Shown here piece after piece: positions 41,689 to 50,344 of a DNA stretch of 64,000 nucleotides. The notes beneath the pieces are model-generated. The model saw only the letters and a program-made list of their open reading frames with translations, was not told where the DNA came from and made no database searches. Source of the DNA: Paenibacillus mesophilus (lineage in GTDB: Bacteria; Bacillota; Bacilli; Paenibacillales; NBRC-103111). The position numbers and the translations under genes are program-made. The stretch lies in contig NZ_VCRA01000030.1 of NCBI RefSeq assembly GCF_005938385.1, forward strand, positions 17,226-81,225. Reading direction: 5' to 3'. Each line of letters starts with the position of its first letter. Position 1 is the stretch's first letter.

Positions 41689-42978
41689 CTACAGTCCGGG
41701 GTCGTACACCGATCCGATGAACAGCACCGTCCCGGTCTGCCGCTCGTGAATGACGAACAGGAAGGGGCGATTCATCTCCATCATGAAACCGGAGGAAGCG
41801 GGTGCGGATGTAGCTTTTGATTCTACTTTCGTAACCGCGGCCGCCTCCGTTCCTTTCTCGTCCACTTGAACGAACGACTTATGTTTTACTTCACCGATAT
41901 AAGCGTTCGGAGGCGGGACGAGCAGCCCGCTGAAGTCGGCTTTATCGCGGTCAAATGCGGCAGACATTCCGAGAGCTTTCAACGGCTCGTTCAATATCGA
42001 CTCGTATTCCAGCTTGAAGCGGGGTAAGATGACTTCGCCCTGCCGGTTCTGGAGCGCACCGGTCAAGTTCAGCCACTCGGAGCCGATCAACCGGTCCGTC
42101 AATGCCGGCAGCTTCATACCTTCATCCGGCAGCAGCACGATCGTTCCGGTATTGCCGTTCCCGTAAGGGAGCCTGACGGCGGCATAGCCGTCCATGTCGG
42201 CATAGTCGAACGTACCTCTGCGGTCCATCATCGAGCGGCTCGCTTTCGTTCCGTTCGATAAGGTGAAGGGTCTGTCCCGCGTGGCGCTTTTCTCGAACGG
42301 CACAGTCCAATCGCCTTTGAAATATACGGCGTTTAACAGGAACATGATCGTTTGAGGGTCGATTTTATTGTCGACGATGCTGTCGATGCGGCCTTTCGTT
42401 TCTTTCTTGACCCATTTGTTGATGGTGGCTGCGGCTTTGCTGCCGGCGAAATCAAGCGACTCGGTCACTGCGCCGTAATAGTTCTTATTCGTGGCGAGGA
42501 AGTCCGGATTGAATTTCAGCTCTTTGCGGGCCCATATCGAATTGGCGATGGACAGCTGCACGGAAGGATCGGCCGTTCGGAGCACGTTTTGCAAAATGTG
42601 TGCGGCTTTGTTCGTTTCATCCGGAGTCAGCCCCTGCAGCCCGAGAGTTTGAGCCATCCCGTCCCGGGTCGGTCCGGCCGCTCCGTTCATCGTCATGGAC
42701 AGCGCAATCGCTACGCTCGCCGGAGACATGAACGCGTTCTTGCCGGCTTGCTGTCCTGCGGCCGTCGTCCGGTACAAGTCGAAGCCGAAATCATTGTAGG
42801 CGCTCACGAGCCGAGCGTCGATATCCGCTGCCGAGTAAGCGTGGGCTTTCGACGAAGGCAGCGTTGCGGCGCCGCATCCGGCAACCGATAGGATCGTTCC
42901 CAGGCATATGGCGGCCAGCCCGGCCGATTTCACTGCTTGCGCAAACATCCGGAAGCTTCTTCGTTTTCCCCTATCCAT
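41689..42978 (-). CDS. Serpin-family lipoprotein
   Basis: 429 residues. A lipoprotein signal peptide (lipobox SVAGC, Cys35) is followed by a complete serpin fold (~55-429): NAFMSPASVAIALSMTMNGA, NAVYFKGDWTVPFEKS, and LPRFKLEYESILNEPLKALG. The reactive-loop hinge EKGTEAAAVTKVESKA is intact, so it should be an inhibitory serpin; the scissile bond lies within the following SKATSAPASSG segment. It would inhibit serine or cysteine proteases at the outer face of the membrane. ATG 42978 has a GGGGG site 8 bases upstream. A single gene, bounded by quartets D and E. Confidence 0.92.
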   Translation of the reverse strand: MDRGKRRSFRMFAQAVKSAGLAAICLGTILSVAGCGAATLPSSKAHAYSAADIDARLVSAYNDFGFDLYRTTAAGQQAGKNAFMSPASVAIALSMTMNGAAGPTRDGMAQTLGLQGLTPDETNKAAHILQNVLRTADPSVQLSIANSIWARKELKFNPDFLATNKNYYGAVTESLDFAGSKAAATINKWVKKETKGRIDSIVDNKIDPQTIMFLLNAVYFKGDWTVPFEKSATRDRPFTLSNGTKASRSMMDRRGTFDYADMDGYAAVRLPYGNGNTGTIVLLPDEGMKLPALTDRLIGSEWLNLTGALQNRQGEVILPRFKLEYESILNEPLKALGMSAAFDRDKADFSGLLVPPPNAYIGEVKHKSFVQVDEKGTEAAAVTKVESKATSAPASSGFMMEMNRPFLFVIHERQTGTVLFIGSVYDPGL

Positions 42979-43120
42979 GTAAAAATCCCCCATTCGCAAC
43001 AGCTTGATGCATATTTAACGAAATAGGGGCTTATAAGGTTGCGTCCGCCGGCATGAAATGGGGATTGACGAACTACTTTGCGGATAGCCGGAATCTCGAT
43101 GCGGTCTAAGCGCCAAGGAA

Positions 43121-43320
43121 AAATAGCGGCAAAAAATGATCTTATTGAGCCGATTTTATCGACTTCCGAGTAAATAGAGGAAAAAAATGTACCTATTATT
43201 GCGTTTAGCCTCTGTCTGCCGGCCATGATCGACCAAAACACCGAAATAAGTGCGAAAATTTCCTCTAACTCCCGGCAGTATGTCAAAGCGAACGAAATAG
43301 CGGCGAAAATTTCCGCTATC
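43121..43320. repeat. Intergenic palindrome quartet E
   Basis: Four units related to AAATAGCGGCGAAAATTTCCGC begin at 43121, 43172, 43244 and 43295: spacings 51, 72 and 51, nearly identical to quartet D although the sequence is different. The fourth unit is a near-perfect palindrome (TAGCGG...CCGCTA). It fills the 413-base gap between the serpin and the acsA terminator; no gene seen there. Confidence 0.7.
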
Positions 43321-43334
43321 GTTCTGATGCCGCA

Positions 43335-43383
43335 GAAAAAAGCGCCCCTCGGAGCCGCATTCACGTCTCCAAAGGGCGCTTCT
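43335..43383 (-). terminator. Terminator of acsA
   Basis: On the minus strand GAAGCGCCC...GGGGCGCTT is followed by TTTTCTGCGG. It begins within 10 bases of the acsA stop codon. Confidence 0.8.
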
Positions 43384-43391
43384 GTATGAAA

Positions 43392-45113
43392 TCAGTCTTC
43401 GATCGTCGACAGGTCGCCAGTCGGCAGGCCAAGCTCCCATGCCTTCAGCACGCGGCGCATGATCTTGCCGCTGCGGGTCTTAGGCAGCTTGTCCTTGAAT
43501 TCGATTTCGCGCGGAGATGCGTGCGCGGACAAACCGATCTTGACGAACTTGGCGATGTCGGCTTTCAGCTCTTCGCTCGGTTCGAAGCCGGCGCGAAGCG
43601 AGATGAACGCCTTGATGATTTCCCCGCGCAGCGGGTCCGGCTTGCCGATGACGCCCGCTTCCGCGACCGCCGGATGTTCGACCAGCTTGCTCTCCACCTC
43701 GAAAGGTCCGACGCGCTCGCCCGACGTGTTGATAACGTCGTCTACGCGGCCTTGGAACCAGAAGTAGCCGTCTTCATCCATGTAAGCGGAGTCGCCGGAT
43801 ACGTACCAGCCCTTCAGGCGGAAATACTCCTCGTATTTGGCAGGGTTGTTCCAAATTTTGCGCATCATCGACGGCCATGGCGTCTTGATTGCCAGGTTGC
43901 CCATCCGGTTCGGCGGCAGCACATTGCCGTTGTCGTCGACGATCGCGGCGTCCGTACCCGGAATCGGCTTGCCCATCGAGCCCGGACGGATGTCCATGCT
44001 CGGATAGTTGCAGATCAGCTGGCCGCCCGTTTCCGTCATCCACCATGTGTCGTGAATACGCTGGTTGTATACTTTCAATCCCCAACGGACGACTTCCGGG
44101 TTAAGCGGTTCACCGACGCTGAGAACGTGACGCAGGCTGGACAGATCGAATTGATTGACCGTGTCGTCGCCGGCGCCCATCAGCATCCGGAATGCCGTCG
44201 GAGCGCTGTACCATACGGTAACTTTGTAGCGCTGGATCGTGTTGTACCAGTCTTGCGGGCTGAACCGTCCGCCGCGGATCACGTTGGTAGCCGCGTTCAG
44301 GAACGGCGCGAATATACCGTAGCTCGTACCGGTAACCCAACCCGGGTCGGCGGTACACCAATAGACGTCGCTTTGCTTCAGGTCGAGTACGATTTTGCCT
44401 GTGTAATAATGCTGGATCATGGCATTGTGAACGTGAACAACGCCCTTCGGCTTGCCCGTCGAACCGGACGTATAGTGCAAAATGAGCCCGTCTTCGCGGT
44501 CTACCCATTCGATAGCGAGTTCATCGGACGCTTGCGCCATTTCGCTTTTGAAATCGACACGGCCCTCTGCAGCTTCGAATTCGTCGGTAACGAGGATGAC
44601 ATGCTTCAGATGAGGCAAATCCGCCACAGGTACGCGAGGTAGCAGCGCAGGCGTAGTCACGATCGCTACGGCTTGGCTGTCTTCCAGACGGTCGCGGACC
44701 GCTTGCTCCATGAACGCTTCGAACAGAGGGCCGACGATGGCGCCGATCTTGATCGAGCCGAGCAGGGAGAAGTACAATTCCGGCGAACGCGGCATGAAGA
44801 TGAAGACGCGGTCTCCTTTTTGCACGCCCAGCTTGCGGAGCACGTTGCCGAATTTGTCCGAATTCGTTTTCATTTGCCCATAAGTTACCGCTTCGTCACG
44901 TGTGGCGTCGCTGTAATAAAGAGCTACCTTGTCTTGCAAACCGGCCTCGACATGACGGTCGATCGCCTCGTAAGCCATATTCACCTTGCCCGTCGTATAC
45001 CAGGAAAATTCCTTCTCCACTTCGGTCCAGCTGAACGAGCTGCGGGCTTCTTCGTAGCTTTTCAGGTTCGCATCCGTCGCAGTCGCTTTGACGATGTCCG
45101 CTTGCTTCTCCAT
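43392..45113 (-). CDS. acsA: Acetyl-CoA synthetase (acetate-CoA ligase)
   Basis: 573 residues, the usual length of Bacillus AcsA. Adenylate-forming enzyme: P-loop YTSGSTGKPKGVVH (~214-227), DTWWMTETGG, YVSGDSAYMDEDGY and C-terminal KLPKTRSGKIMRR with the acetylatable lysine. It makes acetyl-CoA from acetate, ATP and CoA in the cytoplasm. GGAGGAG stands 7 bases before ATG 45113. It is transcribed alone and ends at its own terminator. A cre-like palindrome in the leader (45145-45157) suggests CcpA repression, as known for acsA in Bacillus subtilis. Divergent from the SIS-domain gene. Confidence 0.95.
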   Translation of the reverse strand: MEKQADIVKATATDANLKSYEEARSSFSWTEVEKEFSWYTTGKVNMAYEAIDRHVEAGLQDKVALYYSDATRDEAVTYGQMKTNSDKFGNVLRKLGVQKGDRVFIFMPRSPELYFSLLGSIKIGAIVGPLFEAFMEQAVRDRLEDSQAVAIVTTPALLPRVPVADLPHLKHVILVTDEFEAAEGRVDFKSEMAQASDELAIEWVDREDGLILHYTSGSTGKPKGVVHVHNAMIQHYYTGKIVLDLKQSDVYWCTADPGWVTGTSYGIFAPFLNAATNVIRGGRFSPQDWYNTIQRYKVTVWYSAPTAFRMLMGAGDDTVNQFDLSSLRHVLSVGEPLNPEVVRWGLKVYNQRIHDTWWMTETGGQLICNYPSMDIRPGSMGKPIPGTDAAIVDDNGNVLPPNRMGNLAIKTPWPSMMRKIWNNPAKYEEYFRLKGWYVSGDSAYMDEDGYFWFQGRVDDVINTSGERVGPFEVESKLVEHPAVAEAGVIGKPDPLRGEIIKAFISLRAGFEPSEELKADIAKFVKIGLSAHASPREIEFKDKLPKTRSGKIMRRVLKAWELGLPTGDLSTIED

Positions 45114-45144
45114 AATTACGCTCCTCCTGAATAAAGAACTATTA

Positions 45145-45208
45145 TGAACCGCTTTCAGTGTTGCACCTCTTAAAACAGTGTTTCAAAAAAAACTCCCCAG
45201 ATATTATA
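45145..45208 (-). promoter_or_regulatory. acsA -10 element and cre-like site
   Basis: On the minus strand an extended -10 (TGTGGTATAAT, TATAAT = 45208-45203) is followed in the leader by TGAAAGCGGTTCA (45157-45145), an inverted repeat TGAA/TTCA around CG resembling a cre box. It deviates from the cre consensus at one or two positions. Confidence 0.5.
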
Positions 45209-45309
45209 CCACATCGGTTTCTCACTTTGCATGTACATTTTCAAATTTTGGACAAGATTGCGATGTGAAAATCATGTCCCAAATTGCAAGGAGCATCGCT
45301 GTGAACGAA

Positions 45310-45364
45310 ATGATTGAAAAAATCATAAATAATGATTGAAACGATCAAAATTTATGTTTATACT
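45310..45364 (+). promoter_or_regulatory. Promoter and operators of the SIS-domain gene
   Basis: TTGAAA (45336-45341), a 17-base spacer and TATACT (45359-45364). ATGATTGAAAAAATCAT (45310-45326) is a palindrome, and the related ATGATTGAAACGATCA (45332-45347) overlaps the -35. The DeoR or another sugar regulator may bind here. Confidence 0.65.
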
Positions 45365-45445
45365 GGAAGCAGACACGTCCTCCGGCTTTAATCGCTCTGA
45401 GCCGGCGGGGACATTGCGAACAATATGCAGAGGAGAGGAATTAAG

Positions 45446-46504
45446 ATGGCAAACGCATTCGGCCAACTGACATACCCGGAAATATCCGCACAGGCGGAAG
45501 CATTGGCGGCCGCGCTCGCGCAGCTGGACACGCAGAAGGAATGGGTCGCCAAGTTTATCGGCAATTCCGCATTCGACGAAGTGATCTTTATCGGCTCGGG
45601 GTCTTCTTATTATCAAGCCCAAACGATGGCCGCTACGTATAAGAAATGGGTGGGCCGTCCGGCCAGCGCTCAGCCGTCCTCGGAAATTTTCTTGTTCCGC
45701 GACGCCGCGGCGGTGCCGGGACGCAAATATTTGCTCGTGGGAGTATCCCGCTCGGGAGAATCGACCGAAGTCATTTTGGCGCTCGAATCGGTCAAAGGCG
45801 TACCGGGATGGACGACTTGCGGCATTACGTGCTATGAGGACAGCAAGATGGCGCAAATGACCGAATGCCTCATTTCTCCGCTCGGGAAGGAAAAAAGCAC
45901 GGTCATGACGAAATCGTTAAGCAGCATGACCTTCATGATGCAGGCGGCTTCGGCGATCGCTTCGGGCAAGCCGCAATTGCTCGAGGAAGCCCGCAAAGTC
46001 GTTGCAGCCGACGCGGCTGTCGTGCAGGCTGCCGATCCGTTCGCGAAATCGTTCGTCCAACAGAACGAGCTGAACAAATTCATATATTTGGGCATGGGCT
46101 CTTACTACGGGCTGTCGCAGGAAGCATGTCTGAAAATCAAGGAAATGTCTTACGTGTGGACGGAAAGCTTCGGAACGCTGGAGTTCCGTCACGGGCCTAA
46201 GTCGATCGTGGAGCCGGGCACGCTCGTATGCTTGCTGCTGTCGGAAACGGCCCGCTCGTACGAGTTGAAAGTCGCGGAGGAAATGAAGGCGTACGGCGCG
46301 ACGGTTCTGGTCGTGACGGCGGCGAAGGGCGACGATACCGCTTTCGCGGATGCGGTATTCGAAGTAGGCGGAGCGGACATCAGCGACGAAGCGCGCGGCG
46401 TGCTCTACTTGCCGGTGCTGCAATATCTCGGCTTCTATACGGCGCTGAAAAAGAACGTCGATCCCGATCATCCGCGCAACCTGACGCAAGTTGTTAAAAT
46501 TTGA
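45446..46504 (+). CDS. SIS-domain sugar isomerase/deaminase-like protein
   Basis: 352 residues with two SIS (phosphosugar-binding) domains: VIFIGSGSSYYQAQTMAAT and LLVGVSRSGESTEVILAL in the first, YLGMGSYYGLSQEACLKIKE in the second, and the typical ending DPDHPRNLTQVVKI. No glutamine-amidotransferase part, so it is a GlmS-C/AgaS/FrlB-like enzyme that isomerises, deaminates or deglycates an amino-sugar phosphate. AGAGGAGAGGAA precedes ATG 45446. Downstream DeoR and ROK genes complete a sugar-use cluster, now interrupted by MITE copy 3. Confidence 0.9.
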   Translation: MANAFGQLTYPEISAQAEALAAALAQLDTQKEWVAKFIGNSAFDEVIFIGSGSSYYQAQTMAATYKKWVGRPASAQPSSEIFLFRDAAAVPGRKYLLVGVSRSGESTEVILALESVKGVPGWTTCGITCYEDSKMAQMTECLISPLGKEKSTVMTKSLSSMTFMMQAASAIASGKPQLLEEARKVVAADAAVVQAADPFAKSFVQQNELNKFIYLGMGSYYGLSQEACLKIKEMSYVWTESFGTLEFRHGPKSIVEPGTLVCLLLSETARSYELKVAEEMKAYGATVLVVTAAKGDDTAFADAVFEVGGADISDEARGVLYLPVLQYLGFYTALKKNVDPDHPRNLTQVVKI

Positions 46505-46515
46505 GGGCAGTATTT

Positions 46516-46719
46516 CAGGCTGTTGAGAAAGTCAAAAAGAGAGACTTGAAATACAAAAAGAGGTGGGGGAGATGTGCGTAAAGCGAAGCGGCTGACTTTA
46601 AAATCGTGTTGTACCCGCTTAAATACCAAAAAGACAACACGATTTTAACGGAAGTGGAGCGCATTCCCCCACCTCTTGCCTCCAGCGCTTCCTCTATTTG
46701 CAGACTTTTTCAACAGCCT
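46516..46719 (-). mobile_element. MITE-like element, copy 3 (inverted)
   Basis: Ends AGGCTGTTGAGAAAGTC and GACTTTTTCAACAGCCT; the interior is the reverse complement of copies 1 and 2 (AAAATCGTGTTG and AACACGATTTTAACGG). The direct repeat CAGTATTT (46508-46515 and 46720-46727) flanks it, an apparent 8-base target duplication. It lies between the SIS gene and the DeoR regulator. Confidence 0.88.
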
Positions 46720-46764
46720 CAGTATTTATTAGCAGTTTAATGTTGACCATGGAGTGAGCTTTTT

Positions 46765-47550
46765 ATGCAGGAGCAGTCTCTAACCAAAGGCGATCAGCGC
46801 CGTCAGGCGATTCTCGGCATGCTGAAGCAGAAAGGCCGCGTGTCGGTGCAGGACATCGTAGACACGCTGCATTGCTCGGAAGCGACCGCGAGACGGGACT
46901 TGGACATGCTGGAGCAGACCGATTCCGTCATCCGGACGATCGGCGGGGCGATCTACGACGCTTTCCATACGGCCAAGGAAGTTTCGTTCGAAGAGAAGAC
47001 GACGCTATCTTGGGTGGAGAAGGAAAGGATCGCCTTTACGGCGGCGACGCTTGTCGAGGAAGGCGACATCATCGGATTGTCGGGCGGCACGACGACTTAC
47101 TTGATCGCCAAGCAGCTGAAGGCGCGAAGCGGCATCACGGTCGTAACGAACGCGCTCAACATCGCGATGGAGCTGGCCGACAGCGACGGCATCCAGCTTG
47201 TCGTGGCGGGAGGGATACTGCGTCACAAAAGCTACGAGCTGTGCGGACCGCTGACCGAGAAAGTGGTGGAGAGCCTCAATATCGGCAAAATGTTTCTCGG
47301 CATCGACGGGTTCGCGCTCGGTCAGGGGCTGACGACTCATTCCGAATCGGAGGCGCAAATCGCCAAAATATTGATTAAGCGGTCCGAGCGGACGTTCGTC
47401 GTCTTCGACCGGTCGAAGGTGGGCCGGGTATCGCTATTTTCCATCGCTCCGGTTGCTTCCGTTCATGCCTGCATTACCGACGCCCCACTCGAGGGGCCGC
47501 TTCAGGAAGAATTGCGCAAGCGCGATATACGCGTATACGTGGCGAAGTAG
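46765..47550 (+). CDS. DeoR-family regulator
   Basis: 261 residues. N-terminal helix-turn-helix (VQDIVDTLHCSEATARRDLD, ~26-45) and C-terminal phosphosugar sensor domain (~80-250) with the conserved GDIIGLSGGTTTYLIA and FVVFDRSKVGR. It normally represses a sugar operon until a phosphorylated sugar binds. GGAGTGAG precedes ATG 46765. The ROK gene follows by 11 bases, so they are co-transcribed; the SIS gene (45446) upstream is the probable third member and target. Confidence 0.92.
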   Translation: MQEQSLTKGDQRRQAILGMLKQKGRVSVQDIVDTLHCSEATARRDLDMLEQTDSVIRTIGGAIYDAFHTAKEVSFEEKTTLSWVEKERIAFTAATLVEEGDIIGLSGGTTTYLIAKQLKARSGITVVTNALNIAMELADSDGIQLVVAGGILRHKSYELCGPLTEKVVESLNIGKMFLGIDGFALGQGLTTHSESEAQIAKILIKRSERTFVVFDRSKVGRVSLFSIAPVASVHACITDAPLEGPLQEELRKRDIRVYVAK

Positions 47551-47561
47551 GAGGAGTCGTC

Positions 47562-48533
47562 TTGACTACCCATTATATCGGTGTCGATATCGGTGGAACG
47601 AATATTGTATGCGGGCTGCTGGACGAGCGGCTGCAATTGCTACGCAAAACGAAGAAGCCGACGGGCGCGGCGAACGGGGCGGACTACGTGCTGAACCTAA
47701 TCGCCTCGATGATCGACGAATTGCTGGCTCAGGAAGGTTTGTCGAGAACGGCTCTGGGGGCGGTCGGGATGGGCAATCCCGGCTTCATCGATCCGGTTCG
47801 CGGAATCTCGCTGTCCTCGGCCAATCTGAAGTGGGAAAACGTTCCCGTCAGCGACAAGTTGGGCGAATTGCTGGGCGGCATTCCCGTCTTTATCGACAAC
47901 GACGTCCGGATGTATACGTACGGAGAAGCGGCAGCGGGAGCCGGTCGCGGCTACGATCACGTCATGGGCATCACGCTCGGAACCGGGATCGCGGCGGCGA
48001 TGATCAACAAAGGCGAGCTGTATTATGGCAGCGGGTTTCTCGCGGGCGAGCTCGGCCACGTTCCGCTGGATGGAGAAAGCGCCTTGTGCGGCTGCGGGAT
48101 GCGGGGGTGCCTCGAGACGATCGCTTCGGCAACGGGGATCGCAAGGATTGCGAGAGAGAAGCTTGCGCTCGGACAGCCGAGCATTTTGCAGGATTGGTTT
48201 CCCGGCGAGCGCCGTAAAGAGATCACTGCGGCGGACATCTCCCGAGCCTACGATGAAGGCGATGCTTTGGCCAAAGAGGTGCTGGAATTCGTTGGACGCA
48301 ACTTGGCCAAAGGACTGGCATGGGCGATCACACTGTGGAGCCCGGACGTCGTCGTCATCGGCGGCGGCGCCGCGAACGCGGGCGAGCGGCTGCTAGCTCC
48401 GATGCGGGAGGCGCTCATGCCGCTCATTCTTCCGATGTACCGCAACCGGGTCGTCATCAAGCTCGCCGAGATGAACGACGATGCGGGCGTCGTCGGCAGC
48501 GCGGCGTTCGCCAAGGCGCGGGCGGGAGCGTAA
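47562..48533 (+). CDS. ROK-family sugar kinase
   Basis: 323 residues. N-terminal phosphate-binding IGVDIGGTNIVCGLLD, catalytic IDNDVRMYTYGEAAAGAG, GITLGTGIAAAMI and the zinc motif GELGHVPL...CGCGMRGCLE, all intact. It phosphorylates glucose, mannose, N-acetyl sugars or related compounds with ATP. The start codon is TTG 47562 with GGAGGAG 5-6 bases upstream. It forms an operon with the DeoR regulator and probably supplies the phosphosugar used by the SIS protein. A terminator follows. Confidence 0.92.
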   Translation: MTTHYIGVDIGGTNIVCGLLDERLQLLRKTKKPTGAANGADYVLNLIASMIDELLAQEGLSRTALGAVGMGNPGFIDPVRGISLSSANLKWENVPVSDKLGELLGGIPVFIDNDVRMYTYGEAAAGAGRGYDHVMGITLGTGIAAAMINKGELYYGSGFLAGELGHVPLDGESALCGCGMRGCLETIASATGIARIAREKLALGQPSILQDWFPGERRKEITAADISRAYDEGDALAKEVLEFVGRNLAKGLAWAITLWSPDVVVIGGGAANAGERLLAPMREALMPLILPMYRNRVVIKLAEMNDDAGVVGSAAFAKARAGA

Positions 48534-48558
48534 GCGGCGAAGGTGTGCAACATACAAC

Positions 48559-48591
48559 AAGAGCTCGGGCCGAAAGGCTCCGGGCTCTTTA
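48559..48591 (+). terminator. Terminator after the ROK gene
   Basis: AAGAGCTCGGGCC-GAAA-GGCTCCGGGCTCTTT: stem with one mismatch, GNRA-type tetraloop and a short T-run. Confidence 0.82.
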
Positions 48592-48609
48592 GCATCTGTT
48601 CCAAGCGGG

Positions 48610-48840
48610 CTAGCCCATTTCTTCGAAAAGCTCCTTCAAATCAAGGCGAAACTGGTCGAACGGATTATCGGTAATAACGTCCGCTTTAAAATATTGTCCG
48701 GATCTTTCGAAGGAGCCGTCTTTCCCGATGAACGTTTCGATGAACTCGTGATACGGATCGACGATCCAATATTGTTTTACGCCGGCTTTCGCATAGGCGT
48801 TATATTTCAGGACTCTATCATGTTTGGCCGTTGCCTGCAA
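48610..48840 (-). pseudogene. C-terminal fragment of a Uma2-type nuclease-like gene
   Basis: The last ~75 codons read AKHDRVLKYNAYAKAGVKQYW then IVDPYHEFIETF and end DLKELFEEMG, the C-terminal half of Uma2 (DUF820) PD-(D/E)xK proteins. The N-terminal ~100 residues with the first catalytic residues are missing; upstream the frame enters unrelated sequence overlapping the leader of the oxidoreductase gene. A truncated, probably inactive relic. Confidence 0.65.
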
Positions 48841-48910
48841 TGGGAAAAAGGATTTTCGTTCCGCTTGTCGAATTTTCGACGAAAGAATGTTCCGTAGCAG
48901 GAGGTGCCGG

Positions 48911-50344
48911 GTGAAGAAGGGCATCGCACTTTGTTTACTGGCCGCGCTCTGCTTGTTCGAATATGTCCGCACCGGATCCCCGGATCAGGACCCGTATCTC
49001 ATTACCGATTACGGCAAGCTGCATCCCGTCAAGGTGGAACGGATCGTGAAGGGCAAGGAAGAGCGGCAGCTGGTCGGATTGGTGAAGGAAGCGCGGGAGA
49101 AAGGGCTGACCGTCTCCGTCGCGGGGCAGCGTCACAGTCAAGGCGGCCATACGTATTACGAGGACGGGATCGTTCTCGACATGACTTCCTACAACAAGAT
49201 ACTCGAGTTCGATCCAGCGGCCAAAACGATCCGCGTGCAAGCCGGAGCGACTTGGGGCGATATTCAAAACAAAATCAACTCCAGCGGGTTGGCCGTGAAG
49301 ACGATGCAGTCGCAAAATATTTTTACGGTAGGCGGCTCGATCAGCATCAATGCCCACGGAAGGGACATCCGGAACGGCTCCATGATCGGCTCCGTCGAAT
49401 CGTTCCGGCTGCTCGCACCCGACGGACAAATCCGGCAAGTCAGCCGAACGGAGCATCCCGATTTATTCACGGCCGCGCTCGGCGGATACGGGTTGTTCGG
49501 CGTTATTACGGATGTAACGCTTCATCTTGCGGAGGACGAGATGTACCGGATGTCGACGGAAGCCGTTACGGCGGACCGGTACAGCTCTTATTTCCGGGAA
49601 CGGGTTCTGGCGAATCCCGACATTAGGATGCATATCGCCCGTCTCTCTGTAGCTCCCGAGAGCTTCCTTACGGATATGTACGCCATTAACTACACTTTGG
49701 ACCAAGCCGCATCACTTCGGCAATACGACGCGTTAAATACCCGGGAAACGTTCGTCGGCGTCAAGAAGCTGCTGTTCCATATGAACCGGTTGTCCGGCTG
49801 GGGGAAGAACGCATACTGGGATTTGCAGCAAAAGGTCGTCCCGATGCAGCAGGATAAGCGGATCAGCCGCAATAACGCGATGCGCTCGGAATCGGAATTC
49901 ATGGAATACCGGCAGCCGGGTAAGAACGATCTGCTGCAGGAATATTTTATCCCGGTGAACGAGTTTTCCGGCTTCGTATCGGAAATGAGGAAAGTGCTGC
50001 AGGAGGAGCAGTTGAATTTGCTGAACATTACGGTCCGGTATGTCAACGAGGATCGGGAGGCGCTGCTGTCGTACGCGAGAGAAGATATGTTCGCCCTCGT
50101 GTGCTTGTTTCACGCGCCGCTGTCCGCGCAAGGGCAAGCCCGGTACGAAGCCGGCATCCGGCGGGTGATCGATGAGGTGCTCCGGCACCGGGGGACGTAT
50201 TATTTGCCGTATGCGCCTTACCCGAGCCTGGAGCAATTTCGGGCCGCCTATCCGGAGCAGGCGGAATTTTTCCGGAGGAAAGACCGGTACGATCCCGAAG
50301 GCTTGTTCATGAACTATTTCTATGCGCAGTATAAGGGGGAGTAG
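48911..50344 (+). CDS. FAD-linked oxidase (VAO/PCMH family), membrane-anchored
   Basis: About 477 residues. A short N-terminal hydrophobic segment (~3-17, signal or anchor) is followed by a PCMH-type FAD-binding domain (~35-215; VSVAGQRHSQGGHTYY, NAHGRDIRNGSMIGSVESFR) and a C-terminal substrate domain ending DPEGLFMNYFY. Relatives oxidise sugar lactones, alcohols or hydroxyacids. The start is GTG 48911 with AGGAGGTG about 5 bases upstream; the longer frame from 48824 lacks a site. The stop overlaps the start of the MFS-like gene by one base, so they are coupled. Confidence 0.88.
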   Translation: MKKGIALCLLAALCLFEYVRTGSPDQDPYLITDYGKLHPVKVERIVKGKEERQLVGLVKEAREKGLTVSVAGQRHSQGGHTYYEDGIVLDMTSYNKILEFDPAAKTIRVQAGATWGDIQNKINSSGLAVKTMQSQNIFTVGGSISINAHGRDIRNGSMIGSVESFRLLAPDGQIRQVSRTEHPDLFTAALGGYGLFGVITDVTLHLAEDEMYRMSTEAVTADRYSSYFRERVLANPDIRMHIARLSVAPESFLTDMYAINYTLDQAASLRQYDALNTRETFVGVKKLLFHMNRLSGWGKNAYWDLQQKVVPMQQDKRISRNNAMRSESEFMEYRQPGKNDLLQEYFIPVNEFSGFVSEMRKVLQEEQLNLLNITVRYVNEDREALLSYAREDMFALVCLFHAPLSAQGQARYEAGIRRVIDEVLRHRGTYYLPYAPYPSLEQFRAAYPEQAEFFRRKDRYDPEGLFMNYFYAQYKGE

